From Agromyces allii (GTDB lineage: Bacteria > Actinomycetota > Actinomycetes > Actinomycetales > Microbacteriaceae), in assembly GCF_009749385.1 (NCBI RefSeq), contig NZ_WBIN01000012.1, forward strand, positions 205,505-269,504: DNA of 64,000 nt, written 5' to 3'. The position numbers and the translations under genes are program-made. The stretch's first letter is position 1. Each line of letters starts with the position of its first letter. Below, one piece after another: positions 18,759 through 33,356 of the stretch. The notes beneath the pieces are model-generated. The model made no database searches, had not been told where the DNA came from, and was given only the letters and a program-made list of their open reading frames with translations.

Positions 18759-19835
18759 GTGACGCTCGACGACATCTCCATCACGCTCGTGTACTCGGCC
18801 ATGGCCGTCTACGCGATCGCGTTCATCGCCTATGCGATCGACCTCGCGCGCCGCTCCGCGGTCGCCGCCAGCGCTGCGGATGCCGCGGCCGCCGCGTCGC
18901 TCGCATCCTCGGCCGACTCGGCGACCGTCGGCACCCCGGCGACCGTCGGGGCTCCCGCAACCGTCGGAGCCGCCGCCGGCGGCGCCGCTCCGGCCCCTGG
19001 TGTCCCGTCGAAGGGCGGCCGCGGCGCGGCATCCGCTGCTCCGATCGACGGCGCCTCCGTGGCCTACGGGCGTTCGCCGTCGCTGCGCGTCGCCGTCGCG
19101 ATGACCGTGCTCGCGTGGCTGCTGCACCTCGCCGCCGACATCACCCGCGGTCTCGCCGCTGGCCGGGTCCCGTGGGCGAACATGTACGAGTTCGCCCTCA
19201 CCGGCACGCTCATCATCACGACCGTCTACCTGCTCGTGCTCGTCGTCTCGAAGCACGACCTGCGCTTCCTCGGCACGTTCATCACGGGCCTCGTGCTCGT
19301 GCTGCTCGGCATCGCGACCGTGAACTTCTACGTCAGCGTCGTGCCGCTGCCGCCGGCACTGCAGTCGGCCTGGCTCGTCATCCACGTGTTCGTGGCGACC
19401 TCGGCCGTCGGGTTCCTCGCGCTCGGCTTCGCGCTCTCGGTCGTGCAGCTCATGCAGTCGCGCCGCGAGACGATGCTCGCCACCGCGAAGCAGGTCAAGC
19501 GCTCGTTCCTCGCCACGCTGCCGAACTCGGCGACGCTCGAGAACCTCGCCTACCGCGTGACGATCATCGGCTTCATCCTCTGGACCTTCACGCTCATGGC
19601 CGGTGCGATCTGGGCCGAGGCCGCCTGGGGCCGCTACTGGGGCTGGGACACCAAGGAGGTGTGGACCTTCATCATCTGGGTGGTCTACGCCGGCTACATC
19701 CACGCCCGTGCGACGCGCGGCTGGCGCGGCTCGCGCTCGGCCTGGCTCGCGATCATCGGCTTCTCGACGGTCATGTTCAACTTCACCGTCGTCAACCTGT
19801 TCTTCAAGGGACTGCACGCGTACTCGGGGCTCTGA
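18759..19835 (+). CDS. ccsB: Cytochrome c biogenesis protein CcsB (CcmF/CcsA family)
   Basis: A 358-residue membrane protein with about eight helices that completes system II with ResB, handling haem and attaching it to apocytochrome c. The tryptophan-rich haem-binding WWD segment is AAWGRYWGWDTKEVWTFIIW, around residues 286-305, with conserved histidines nearby. Start chosen at GTG 18759, 7 nt after a TAAGGT box. An Ala/Gly/Pro-rich insert (about residues 35-100) after the first helix is encoded partly by an 18-bp tandem repeat and is probably a flexible loop. Last gene of the operon. Confidence 0.93.
   Translation: MTLDDISITLVYSAMAVYAIAFIAYAIDLARRSAVAASAADAAAAASLASSADSATVGTPATVGAPATVGAAAGGAAPAPGVPSKGGRGAASAAPIDGASVAYGRSPSLRVAVAMTVLAWLLHLAADITRGLAAGRVPWANMYEFALTGTLIITTVYLLVLVVSKHDLRFLGTFITGLVLVLLGIATVNFYVSVVPLPPALQSAWLVIHVFVATSAVGFLALGFALSVVQLMQSRRETMLATAKQVKRSFLATLPNSATLENLAYRVTIIGFILWTFTLMAGAIWAEAAWGRYWGWDTKEVWTFIIWVVYAGYIHARATRGWRGSRSAWLAIIGFSTVMFNFTVVNLFFKGLHAYSGL
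18921..18974 (+). repeat. 18-bp tandem repeat x3 inside ccsB
   Basis: Three in-frame copies at 18921, 18939 and 18957 (GCGACCGTCGGCACCCCG and two variants) encode ATVGTP, ATVGAP and ATVGAA in the loop after the first helix. Confidence 0.8.
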
Positions 19836-19963
19836 GCCCTCGAACCCGCTCATTCGCGTACGGGGCGTCGCCGATCGGGCGGCGCCCCGTTCGCGCGTCC
19901 CGGGCCGGACCCGTCTCGCGGCGGGGCATTGCGCGCATGCCGCTGCGGGAGCACGATCGCTGT

Positions 19964-22564
19964 ATGACGCTCCTCGAGCGTGAGCGCGAGCTCGACGACC
20001 TCGCGTCCGCCGCCCGCGCCGCCCTCGAGGGGCGCGGCGAGGTGCTGCTCGTGCACGGCGAGGCCGGCATCGGCAAGACGAGCGTGGTGGCTGCACTCCG
20101 CGCCGATCCGCCAGACGGATGTCGCGTGCTGGTCGGGGCGTGCGACGCCCTCGCGACGCCGCGCACCCTGGGCCCGCTGCGCGACCTGACGCCGCTCGTC
20201 GGGCCGCGTCTGGCCGCCGCGCTCCGAGCCGGCGACCGCGAGGAGGTGTTCGACGCCCTGCGCGACGAACTCACGGCCGAGCCGGGCACGGTGCTCGTCG
20301 TCGAGGACGTGCACTGGGCCGACGAGGCGACCCTCGACGCGGTGACGTTCCTGGCCAGGCGCATCGAGACGCTGCCGGCGCTCATCGTGCTGACCTATCG
20401 CGACGACGAGGTCGACCAGGGGCATCCGCTCGCTCGGGTCCTGGGCGATCTGCACACGAACGTGCGCCACCTCGCGATCGCCCGGCTTTCGCGCGACGCC
20501 GTGGGTGCGATCGCGGCCGAACGGGGGCTCGACTCGCAGCAGGTGTTCGAACTGACGCGCGGCAACCCGTACTTCGTCGGCGAACTGGTCGCCTCGGCCG
20601 ATGCCGAGCACGTGCCGCGATCGGTCGTCGACGCCGTCACCGGCCGACTCCATCGCCTGCCCGCCGAGACGAGGCTCCAGGTCGAGCAGCTCGCGGTCAT
20701 CCCCTCGGCGGTGGCTCCCGCCGAGGTCGCGCGGCTCGTGCCCGGGGGAGCCGCGGCGCTCGGCCCGGCCGAGGAGCGCGGGCTGCTCACCGTGCGCCCC
20801 GACGGGGTCGTGTTCCGGCACGAGCTGACCCGGCGCGCGATCGTGGATGCGATGCCGTCGGCCCGGCGCATCGACCTGAACGCGCGCGTGCTCGCGGTGC
20901 TGCTCGACCTCGACGCCGACCCGGCCCGCATCGTCTCGCATGCGGTCGAGTGCGGCGACGGCGAGGTCGTCGCGGCCTGGGCTCCGCGTGCCGCGCGGGA
21001 CGCCGCCGTCGGCGGCGCCCATCGGCAGGCGGCCGTGCACTACCGGGCGGCGCTCGCGGCGATGGACGCCGCACACGGTGACGCGGCCGGCCGAGCCCCC
21101 GGTCCGGTCGAGCGAGCCGACCTCATGCAGGCCTTCGCCATCGAGCTGTACACGCTCGGCGCCGATCAGGAGGCCGTGTCGGTGCAGGCCGAGGTCCTGC
21201 TGGCGCGGCGCGCGGCCGGTGACGCCACCGCGCTCGGCGCGAGCCTGCGGTGGGCCTCGCGCTTCCACTGGCTCGCCGGGCAGCGGCCCGAGGCCGAGGC
21301 GACGGCGCGCGAGGCATCCGAACGCCTGACGGACTCGCCCGATCGGGCGTTGTTCGCCCTCGCACTGAGCAACGAGGCGCAGCTCGCGATGCTCGCGCAC
21401 GACCTACCGCGCACCCTCGAACTCGCACCGCGGGCCGTCGCGATCGCCCGTGAGACCGGCGACCCTCGAGCCCTCTCGCACTCCCTCAACAACCTCGGCA
21501 CGGCGCACCTGCTGGGCGACGACGATGCGGGCATCGCGGAGCTCACGGAGGCCGCCGCGGTCGCGACCGCCGCCAACCTCATGGACGATGCGGCGCGCGC
21601 CCACGTCAACCTGGTGTGGAGCCTGCTCGACCAGTACCGGCTCGACCTCGCCGAACAGCATCTCGACGCGGCGCTCGAGACCTCGTCGCGGGCCGAGGTG
21701 ATGGGGCTCTGGACCTACCAGAAGGTCGAGCGGGCGCGACTGCATCTCGCCCGGGCGGAATGGGATGCCGCGCTGGTCGAGGCCGCGTACGGCATCGAGG
21801 CGCTGCCGCACGCGTACTGCGTCGCGCTCACGGTGATCGGCACCGTGCAGGTCAGGCGCGGCGAGCCCGAGGGAGCCGCGACCCTCGACGCCGCCCGCCG
21901 ACTCGCGGCGCGGCTCGGCGAGTTCCAGCGCACCGAGCCGGTCGCCGCCGCGCTCGCGGAGGCGGCGCTCCTCCGCGGCGACCGTGCCGAGGCGCTGGCG
22001 ATTGCGCGCCGCGCGCACGCGGAGGCCGTGGGGCTCGGTGCCGCGAACGAGGAGGCGGAGCTCGCCGCGTTGCTGCGGCAGGCCGGAGCCACGGACGTGG
22101 AGCCTCCCGACATCCGCCTTCCCTTCGCCGCCCAGGCTCGCGGCGACTGGCGGACCGCCGCCGACCGCTGGCGGGCGATCGGCGCGCCGTACCACGAGGC
22201 GGTCGCCCTCGCCGAGAGCCCCGATGACGACGACCTCCTCGCGGCACTGGCGATCCTCGACCGGATCGGGGCGGTGCCGCGCGCGCGACTCGTTCGCGCC
22301 GAACTGCGCGAACGGGGTGTGCGGAGCATCCCGCGCGGCCCGTCGCGGCCGACCCGGTCGAACCCCGAGGGGCTCACCGATCGGCAGGTCGGCGTGCTCC
22401 GGCTCCTCGCCGAAGGACTGACGAACGCCGAGATCGCCGCGCGGCTCGTGCTGTCGGTGCGCACGGTCGACAGTCACGTCGCGGCGATCCTCGCGAAGCT
22501 CGGGGCTGCGTCGCGGCAGGACGCCGTGCTCGAGGCGCGGCGACTGGGCGTGTTCGCGGACTGA
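19964..22564 (+). CDS. Large ATP-binding LuxR-family (LAL) transcriptional regulator
   Basis: An 866-residue STAND-type regulator. Residues 1-150 hold an AAA/NTPase domain with Walker A GEAGIGKTS (32-40) and Walker B VLVVEDVHWAD (near 110-120). A long middle region (about 300-780) is a run of TPR-like helices that usually receives the signal or partner. The C-terminus (804-866) is a LuxR/GerE helix-turn-helix beginning LTDRQVGVLRLLAEGLTNAEIAARL, with recognition helix SVRTVDSHVAAILAKL. Start chosen at ATG 19964, where the family N-terminus (TLLERERELDDL) begins. Targets are unknown. A direct repeat just downstream, before the next gene, is a candidate site. Confidence 0.9.
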   Translation: MTLLERERELDDLASAARAALEGRGEVLLVHGEAGIGKTSVVAALRADPPDGCRVLVGACDALATPRTLGPLRDLTPLVGPRLAAALRAGDREEVFDALRDELTAEPGTVLVVEDVHWADEATLDAVTFLARRIETLPALIVLTYRDDEVDQGHPLARVLGDLHTNVRHLAIARLSRDAVGAIAAERGLDSQQVFELTRGNPYFVGELVASADAEHVPRSVVDAVTGRLHRLPAETRLQVEQLAVIPSAVAPAEVARLVPGGAAALGPAEERGLLTVRPDGVVFRHELTRRAIVDAMPSARRIDLNARVLAVLLDLDADPARIVSHAVECGDGEVVAAWAPRAARDAAVGGAHRQAAVHYRAALAAMDAAHGDAAGRAPGPVERADLMQAFAIELYTLGADQEAVSVQAEVLLARRAAGDATALGASLRWASRFHWLAGQRPEAEATAREASERLTDSPDRALFALALSNEAQLAMLAHDLPRTLELAPRAVAIARETGDPRALSHSLNNLGTAHLLGDDDAGIAELTEAAAVATAANLMDDAARAHVNLVWSLLDQYRLDLAEQHLDAALETSSRAEVMGLWTYQKVERARLHLARAEWDAALVEAAYGIEALPHAYCVALTVIGTVQVRRGEPEGAATLDAARRLAARLGEFQRTEPVAAALAEAALLRGDRAEALAIARRAHAEAVGLGAANEEAELAALLRQAGATDVEPPDIRLPFAAQARGDWRTAADRWRAIGAPYHEAVALAESPDDDDLLAALAILDRIGAVPRARLVRAELRERGVRSIPRGPSRPTRSNPEGLTDRQVGVLRLLAEGLTNAEIAARLVLSVRTVDSHVAAILAKLGAASRQDAVLEARRLGVFAD

Positions 22565-22606
22565 TCGCGGTCCGGTGCCCGGCACGCCTGCCAGTCGGGC
22601 GTCGGC

Positions 22607-22640
22607 GAGATCTCGGTAGGTCGCGGCCGAGATCTCGGTA
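22607..22640 (+). promoter_or_regulatory. Direct-repeat candidate operator between the LuxR gene and the small downstream gene
   Basis: GAGATCTCGGTA occurs twice (22607-22618, 22629-22640), 22 bp start to start, which is two helical turns on the same DNA face. It ends 34 bp before a TAGAAC -10-like box at 22675-22680, the position expected of an activator site. Confidence 0.5.
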
Positions 22641-22725
22641 CCCGTCGCCGATGAGCGGTCGTGCCCGCTCGCCGTAGAACTGGAGTGTGCCCGAGAACGG
22701 GCGCATCGAGGAAACCGAGGACACC

Positions 22726-22962
22726 ATGAACACCGCAGTCGTCAGCACCGGCCAGGCACCCGTTCGCACGATCGCACCGCAGACCTTCGCCCGCCGGATG
22801 TCGCGGCGAGCCGGGCTGGCCCTGCTCGCGTGGGCCGAGAAGACCCGCCGGCGCGCGATCCCGAGCCGCGAGGAGCTCGCCGAGCTGCACGAGCGGCGCG
22901 AGGTCGCCGAGCGGCTGCGCGAGGAGCGGTTCGGTTCGGTCGCCGTCGGCCGTCTCATCTGA
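22726..22962 (+). CDS. Small basic protein of unknown function
   Basis: A 78-residue protein rich in Arg, Glu and Ala that I do not recognise. After a short N-terminus it has a weakly hydrophobic helix (RRAGLALLAWAEKTRR) and then a highly charged helix REELAELHERREVAERLREERFG. A good ribosome-binding site (gaggaaaccgagg) precedes ATG 22726. A GTG at 22687 would give 91 residues and lies 6 nt after the -10-like box, so a leaderless longer form is possible. It may be a target of the LuxR-type regulator upstream, because the direct-repeat site lies in its promoter. Confidence 0.6.
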   Translation: MNTAVVSTGQAPVRTIAPQTFARRMSRRAGLALLAWAEKTRRRAIPSREELAELHERREVAERLREERFGSVAVGRLI

Positions 22963-22992
22963 CCGGACACGCGTTCGGCCATGCGGCGGAAG

Positions 22993-23024
22993 AGGGCGAC
23001 GCCGGAGATCCGACGACGCCCCCT
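22993..23024. terminator. Possible bidirectional hairpin terminator
   Basis: GC-rich inverted repeat (AGGGCG...CGCCCCCT) between the convergent small gene and the amylase gene. The stem is imperfect and the T-run weak. Confidence 0.3.
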
Positions 23025-23067
23025 TCCCGGCTCGCGACGCCGAAGGTCTCGGCAGTCGCGAGGTCTC

Positions 23068-25182
23068 TCAGCTACACGGGTTGCCCGGGGTGACGGTGCC
23101 GTTCGACACCTTCACCGGCCCGGATCCGATCGCGTAGTCGCTGCCGCCGTTGTTGTCCCATGAGCCCGAGCCGTTGTTGAAGGCCGCGGTGAGGCCGGCC
23201 GATCCGCCGAGCTCGATCGTCTTGACCTTCCACCCCGTGCAGGCCGCGGTCATGGCGACGCCGGGCACCGCGGTCCAGGAGCCCGAGCCGACGCGGTAGT
23301 GGATGTTCGCGGTCGCCCACCCGGTCGCGTAGTACACGGTCGCCGTCGTGGTCGGCTGCGTCGTGCCGCACGGGTTCGTCGAGCCGACGACCCCGCCGTT
23401 CACGGTCGCGACCGCGCCGGACAGCGCGTAGTCCTTCGAGCCGTTGTTGTCCCACGTGCCCGAGCCGTTGTTGAAGGCCGCGGTGATGCCCGACGCTCCT
23501 CCGGTGATCGTCTTAGACACCCAGCCCGTGCAGGCCGCGGCCATGCCGACGCCGGGCGCTGTGGTCCAGGCGCCCGACCCCACGCGGTAGTGGACGTTGT
23601 AGGCGCTCCACCCCTTCGAGGTCGAGTAGTAGACCGTGAGGTCTCCGGCGCCCGGGTTCGTGCCGGGGTCGGTGCCCGGGTCGGTGCCGCCCTGGCCGGC
23701 CTTCGCTCCGACGTGGAGCGCGACGGCCTGGTTGGCGTCGACGGCGCTCGTGAACTGTCCCGCGGCATTCACGGTCACGACGCCACCGGCGGAGCATCCG
23801 CTCGAGGTCGGCAGGCCGACGATCACATTGCAGTACGCGCCCGCCGGCAGCGAGGTCTGGAAGGTGCGCGTGAGCGAACCGCCCCGGTTGATCGCGACGA
23901 AGCCCTTGTCGCCGCGGCCGAACGCGATGGCCGACGAGCCGTTGGTCCACGTGTTCGTGATCGCGGTGCCGGAGGTGGCGTTGCGGAAGCCGACCATGTT
24001 CTCGATGTTCGTCTGGGCGTGCTTGCAGGTCCAGCCGTTCTGCCCGCAGACGGGGTCGACGACCTTTCCGTTGCCGGCGAGAGCAGGGCCCGCCTCCTTG
24101 TCGGAGAACTGGTAGCCGGAGTGGATCGACGGCGAACCGTAGTTCCAGGCGAGCGTGAAGATCTGCGCGAGGTCGTAGGTCGCGCCGTCCTTGTAGCTCA
24201 GGGTCTCGCCGTTGCGTTCGGTGTCGTGGTTGTCGACGAACACGGCCGCGTTCGCCTGCGGCAGGAAGCCCGACCACGAGGGTCCGATGCCGCTGCCCGT
24301 GACGAGCCAGTTGATCGTGCCGCCGCCGAAGGCCTCCTTGAGCTTGCGCGCGAAGGCGAACTCGTGGATGTCGCCGTAGGAGGTGTACTCCTCGGGCTGG
24401 ATCGGCTCGTTGGCCCGGATCACCTCCTGCACGACGTAGAGACGAGCCCGGTCGTTGACCTTCGACATGATGCCCTGCATGTCGCTCGCAGCGATGTGCT
24501 TCACGGCGTCGATGCGGAACCCGTCGACGCCGAGCGAGACGAGGTCGTTGAGGTATCCGGCGATCTTGCCCTGCACGTACGACGACGACGTGTTGAGGTC
24601 GGAGAGGTTCACGAGGTTGCACTCCTGCACCTCGGTGCGGTTCTGGTAGTTCGAGATGTCGCGTCGGCAGGAGTGGAAGTCCTGCGACTGGTAGATGCCC
24701 GGGTAGTCGTAGTGCTGGAACGACGAGCCCGCCCAGCCGGTACCGCCGCCGCTCTTGCCCGACATGTGGTTGATGACGGCGTCGGCGATGACCTTCACGC
24801 CTGCGGCGTGGCAGGTGTCGACCATGGCCTTGAACTCGGCTCGAGTGCCGAGACGCGACTCGATCTTGTAGCTCACGGGCTGGTAGTAGGTCCACCACTC
24901 TGCGCCCTGCACATGCTCCTGCGGGGGCGAGGTCTGCACGTAGCCGTATCCGGCCGGTCCGAGATTGTCGGTGCACTCGCGGGCGATGGCGTTCCACGTC
25001 CACGAGAAGAGCACGGCGGTCGTGTCCTTCGGGCCGGGGGCCGCCGCGTTCGCCGGTGCGGCGAACGCGGTGGCCGAGATGAGGGTGCCGATGAGGGCGA
25101 TGAGTGCTGCGCTCGCAAGATATCGCAAGCGTTTGCGGTGCGATGCGGGCACTGCATCCCGCTGATGAATGGTGGCTGACAT
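23068..25182 (-). CDS. Secreted GH13 alpha-amylase with two C-terminal starch-binding modules
   Basis: A 704-residue extracellular enzyme that cuts alpha-1,4 bonds in starch. Residues 1-47 are a signal peptide (basic start, hydrophobic core, cleavage near AAPANAAAP). The GH13 barrel has nucleophile D225 in GVDGFRIDAVKH, acid-base E253 in VVQEVI, and D320 in VDNHDTERNG. After a Gly/Thr/Asp/Pro linker, two tandem CBM25-like modules follow (about 515-604 and 614-704), each with a VHYRVG or IHYRVG strand and FNNGSGxWDNNG. Start chosen at ATG 25182, preceded by GAGGAAGAG. It diverges from the amylopullulanase gene across a LacI-type operator, so both are probably regulated by sugar. Confidence 0.93.
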   Translation of the reverse strand: MSATIHQRDAVPASHRKRLRYLASAALIALIGTLISATAFAAPANAAAPGPKDTTAVLFSWTWNAIARECTDNLGPAGYGYVQTSPPQEHVQGAEWWTYYQPVSYKIESRLGTRAEFKAMVDTCHAAGVKVIADAVINHMSGKSGGGTGWAGSSFQHYDYPGIYQSQDFHSCRRDISNYQNRTEVQECNLVNLSDLNTSSSYVQGKIAGYLNDLVSLGVDGFRIDAVKHIAASDMQGIMSKVNDRARLYVVQEVIRANEPIQPEEYTSYGDIHEFAFARKLKEAFGGGTINWLVTGSGIGPSWSGFLPQANAAVFVDNHDTERNGETLSYKDGATYDLAQIFTLAWNYGSPSIHSGYQFSDKEAGPALAGNGKVVDPVCGQNGWTCKHAQTNIENMVGFRNATSGTAITNTWTNGSSAIAFGRGDKGFVAINRGGSLTRTFQTSLPAGAYCNVIVGLPTSSGCSAGGVVTVNAAGQFTSAVDANQAVALHVGAKAGQGGTDPGTDPGTNPGAGDLTVYYSTSKGWSAYNVHYRVGSGAWTTAPGVGMAAACTGWVSKTITGGASGITAAFNNGSGTWDNNGSKDYALSGAVATVNGGVVGSTNPCGTTQPTTTATVYYATGWATANIHYRVGSGSWTAVPGVAMTAACTGWKVKTIELGGSAGLTAAFNNGSGSWDNNGGSDYAIGSGPVKVSNGTVTPGNPCS
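25124..25137. promoter_or_regulatory. Second LacI-type operator-like palindrome, inside the amylase signal-peptide region
   Basis: CGCAAGCGTTTGCG, a 14-bp palindrome with one mismatch, resembles the intergenic operator at 25315-25328. The centres are 191 bp apart, which would allow looping. Confidence 0.4.
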
Positions 25183-25314
25183 GGGAACTCTTCCTCGTGT
25201 CCTCACGCAGATCACAAGCCGGGAACCCCGTGGTCCGCGAACTGCCGCGCCGATGCGGCAGCTACGCCGGCGAACGGCGCGTGACCCTCAAGATAGGGGG
25301 ATTGACGCAAGAAT

Positions 25315-25328
25315 TGCAAGCGCTTGCA
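25315..25328. promoter_or_regulatory. LacI-family operator between the divergent amylase and amylopullulanase genes
   Basis: TGCAAGCGCTTGCA is a perfect 14-bp palindrome with the central CG of LacI/GalR-family operators. It is AT-flanked in an otherwise GC-rich region and shared by two starch-degradation genes, so a MalR-like repressor is likely. Confidence 0.75.
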
Positions 25329-25405
25329 TTAACCATCACCGCGCTGATAGGTTCGCCGCACATGTCCCCAGGCACGTCGCCGTGCCCGAACAGCAGGAGT
25401 CGACG

Positions 25406-31459
<6,054 letters not shown>

Positions 31460-31468
31460 CGAGTTCGT

Positions 31469-31549
31469 CGGTCGAGTAGGTCGCCTGCGGCCGTATCGAG
31501 ACCCCGCCCCGAAGGGTCTCGATACGGCGCCGGCGCGCCTACTCGACCG
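31469..31549. repeat. 81-bp two-part inverted repeat of the GGTCGAGTAGG...TCGAGACC family (copy 3)
   Basis: The outer arms CGGTCGAGTAGG / CCTACTCGACCG and inner arms CCGTATCGAGACCC / GGGTCTCGATACGG are perfect. It lies between two convergent genes, so a bidirectional terminator role is likely. It resembles the elements at 4741 and 5596. Confidence 0.8.
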
Positions 31550-31556
31550 GCGAGGC

Positions 31557-32213
31557 TCAGCCTCGCGTGAGGGTGAGCGGCACCGTGCTCGGTCCGGTCG
31601 AGAAGTGCACCACGGGCGTCGTGCCCGAGCAGTCGTAGGCCGCCGATGCGATCGGGGAGGCCAGGATCTGCTCGGTCACGGCCGTGCCGTCCATCGCGAC
31701 GCCGTCGACCGTGACATCCATGGTCAGTCCGTTGGTGTCGTGGTCGGTCGTGACGGTCGTGTCGTTCGCGGTGTACTGCCCGGCGAGCGTTCCCGACATC
31801 GTGGCCTCGGCGGGCAGCCCGGCGATGTCGACCGCGAGCGTGAGGTTCGGCGAGTACGCGTAGGTGCCGTCGGCCTCGAACGCCAGCCCGGCGCTCCCGG
31901 TCGGGTCGTACACGATGCCGTACTCCGTCAGGTCGGCGTTCACCTGGTCGTAGAACGCCTGCATCTGGTCGTCGGCCAGCACCCAGCCGCCCACGAGGCA
32001 GTCGCCCGGGGCGGCGGCCGCGGCATCCGCTTCGGCGCCGTCGCCGTCGCCGGCGGCCTCGGTCGCCTCGGCGCTCGCAGAGGCCTTCGGCTTCGCTGAC
32101 GCCGCGGTCTTGGCATCGTCGGCGGCGGCGCTGCACCCCGCGAGCGTCAGCGCCGCGAGTGCGACGATCGTGCCGGTCACCGCGGTGCGGGCGAACTGAG
32201 GGGGGACCTGCAT
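31557..32213 (-). CDS. Putative lipoprotein of unknown function
   Basis: A 218-residue secreted protein. The lipobox LTLAGC follows a hydrophobic helix, so it should be lipid-anchored on the outer face of the membrane. An Ala/Lys/Ser/Glu-rich linker (about residues 30-65) leads to a compact domain with GGWVLADDQMQAFYDQVNADL and several beta strands (GLAFEADGTYAYSPNLTLAV, TTDHDTNGLTMDVTVDG). Two cysteines, in GDCLVGG and YDCSGT, could form a disulfide. I do not recognise the domain. Start chosen at ATG 32213, with AGGAGG just upstream; a longer frame exists. Confidence 0.7.
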   Translation of the reverse strand: MQVPPQFARTAVTGTIVALAALTLAGCSAAADDAKTAASAKPKASASAEATEAAGDGDGAEADAAAAAPGDCLVGGWVLADDQMQAFYDQVNADLTEYGIVYDPTGSAGLAFEADGTYAYSPNLTLAVDIAGLPAEATMSGTLAGQYTANDTTVTTDHDTNGLTMDVTVDGVAMDGTAVTEQILASPIASAAYDCSGTTPVVHFSTGPSTVPLTLTRG

Positions 32214-32322
32214 CACTGCCTCCTGTAGGGGGAAACTCCGTGGCTCGCGCATCGACGGGCGAGTGCGTGCATTCTCTCACCCGCGCATGCGCGGACGAGG
32301 GCCGAACGACGAGCGACCGCGA

Positions 32323-33306
32323 TCAGCCCGCGAGCACCGAGTGGCAGCGGCCGAGGCGTTCGAGCCACCAGTCCGTGCGCTCGGGCGAGGCCGCGTACCG
32401 GTCGAGCAGCCCGGCGTCGGGCACGACCCGGCGCACCTCGATCGCGCCGTCGACGGGCACGAGCGGCGAGCCCGTGACATCCGCTGCCAGCAGCGAGGCC
32501 GTGCCGAGCCCGCAGTCGTAGTCGAGGTCGGCGACGGATGCCGCGAGCGCGGCGCCCATCGCGAGCCCCACGCTCGTGTCGAGCGCACTCGAGACGACCA
32601 CGGGCAGGCCGGCAGCCTCGACGATGCGGAGCGCCCGGCGGATGCCGCCGAGCGGCTGCGCCTTGATCACGAGGAGGTCGGCCGCGCCCGCCTCGGCGAC
32701 CGCGAGCGGATCGTCGGCCTTGCGCACGCTCTCGTCGGCCGCGATCGGGATGCCCATGTACTTCGTGCGCAGGCGGATCTCGACGAGGTCGTCGATGGTC
32801 GGGCACGGCTGCTCGACGTACTCGAGGTCGAACTCCGCGAGGGCGTGGATCGCGTGCTCGGCCTCGTCGACGTTCCACCCGGCGTTCGCGTCGACGCGGA
32901 TGCGGCCCTCGGGGCCGAGCACCTCGCGCACGGCGCGCACCCTCGCGACATCCTGAGCGAGGGTCTGATCACTCGCCGCGACCTTCACCTTCGCGGTGCG
33001 GCAGCCCGGGAAGCGGGCGAGCACGGCGGCCACGCTGTCGGGGTCGACCCCCGGCACGGTCGCGTTCACGGCGATGCGGTCGCGCAGGGCGGCCGGGGTC
33101 TCGTTCCAGCCGTAGTCGATCGCGCCCTCGAGCCAGACGGATGCCTCGTGGTCGTCGTACTCGACGAAGGGGCTGAACTCCGTCCACCCGTGCGGCCCCT
33201 CGAGCAGCAGCGCCTCGCGCACGTCGATGCCGCGGAACCGCGTGACGAGGGGCAGCGCGACGACTCGGGCGGTGGAGAGCAGGTCGTCGAGCTCAGGCAG
33301 TGTCAT
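32323..33306 (-). CDS. menC: o-Succinylbenzoate synthase
   Basis: A 327-residue enolase-superfamily enzyme that dehydrates SHCHC to o-succinylbenzoate in menaquinone synthesis. The catalytic and metal residues appear in order: KVKVAA (K-x-K), DANAGW, EYVEQP, AADES and VIKAQPLGG. Start chosen at ATG 33306; a GTG two codons earlier is also possible. It diverges from metH with about 50 bp between starts. The partner genes menB, menE, menA, menD, menF and menG lie 8-18 kb away in the same window. Confidence 0.93.
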   Translation of the reverse strand: MTLPELDDLLSTARVVALPLVTRFRGIDVREALLLEGPHGWTEFSPFVEYDDHEASVWLEGAIDYGWNETPAALRDRIAVNATVPGVDPDSVAAVLARFPGCRTAKVKVAASDQTLAQDVARVRAVREVLGPEGRIRVDANAGWNVDEAEHAIHALAEFDLEYVEQPCPTIDDLVEIRLRTKYMGIPIAADESVRKADDPLAVAEAGAADLLVIKAQPLGGIRRALRIVEAAGLPVVVSSALDTSVGLAMGAALAASVADLDYDCGLGTASLLAADVTGSPLVPVDGAIEVRRVVPDAGLLDRYAASPERTDWWLERLGRCHSVLAG

Positions 33307-33343
33307 GAACACATCATCGCAAGCGGCTGCGAGCGCCGCTCAT

Positions 33344-33349
33344 TAGACT
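33344..33349 (+). promoter_or_regulatory. -10 box of leaderless promoter (metH)
   Basis: TAGACT, 7 nt before the GTG at 33357. The short gap rules out a riboswitch in this leader. Confidence 0.6.
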
Positions 33350-33356
33350 CGCGCGA

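Noticed and set aside
33313..33356. Cobalamin riboswitch before metH or the lipoprotein-ECF operon
   Set aside because: The metH leader is absent (the promoter abuts the GTG), and the region before 41799 is also leaderless, so there is no room for a B12 aptamer.
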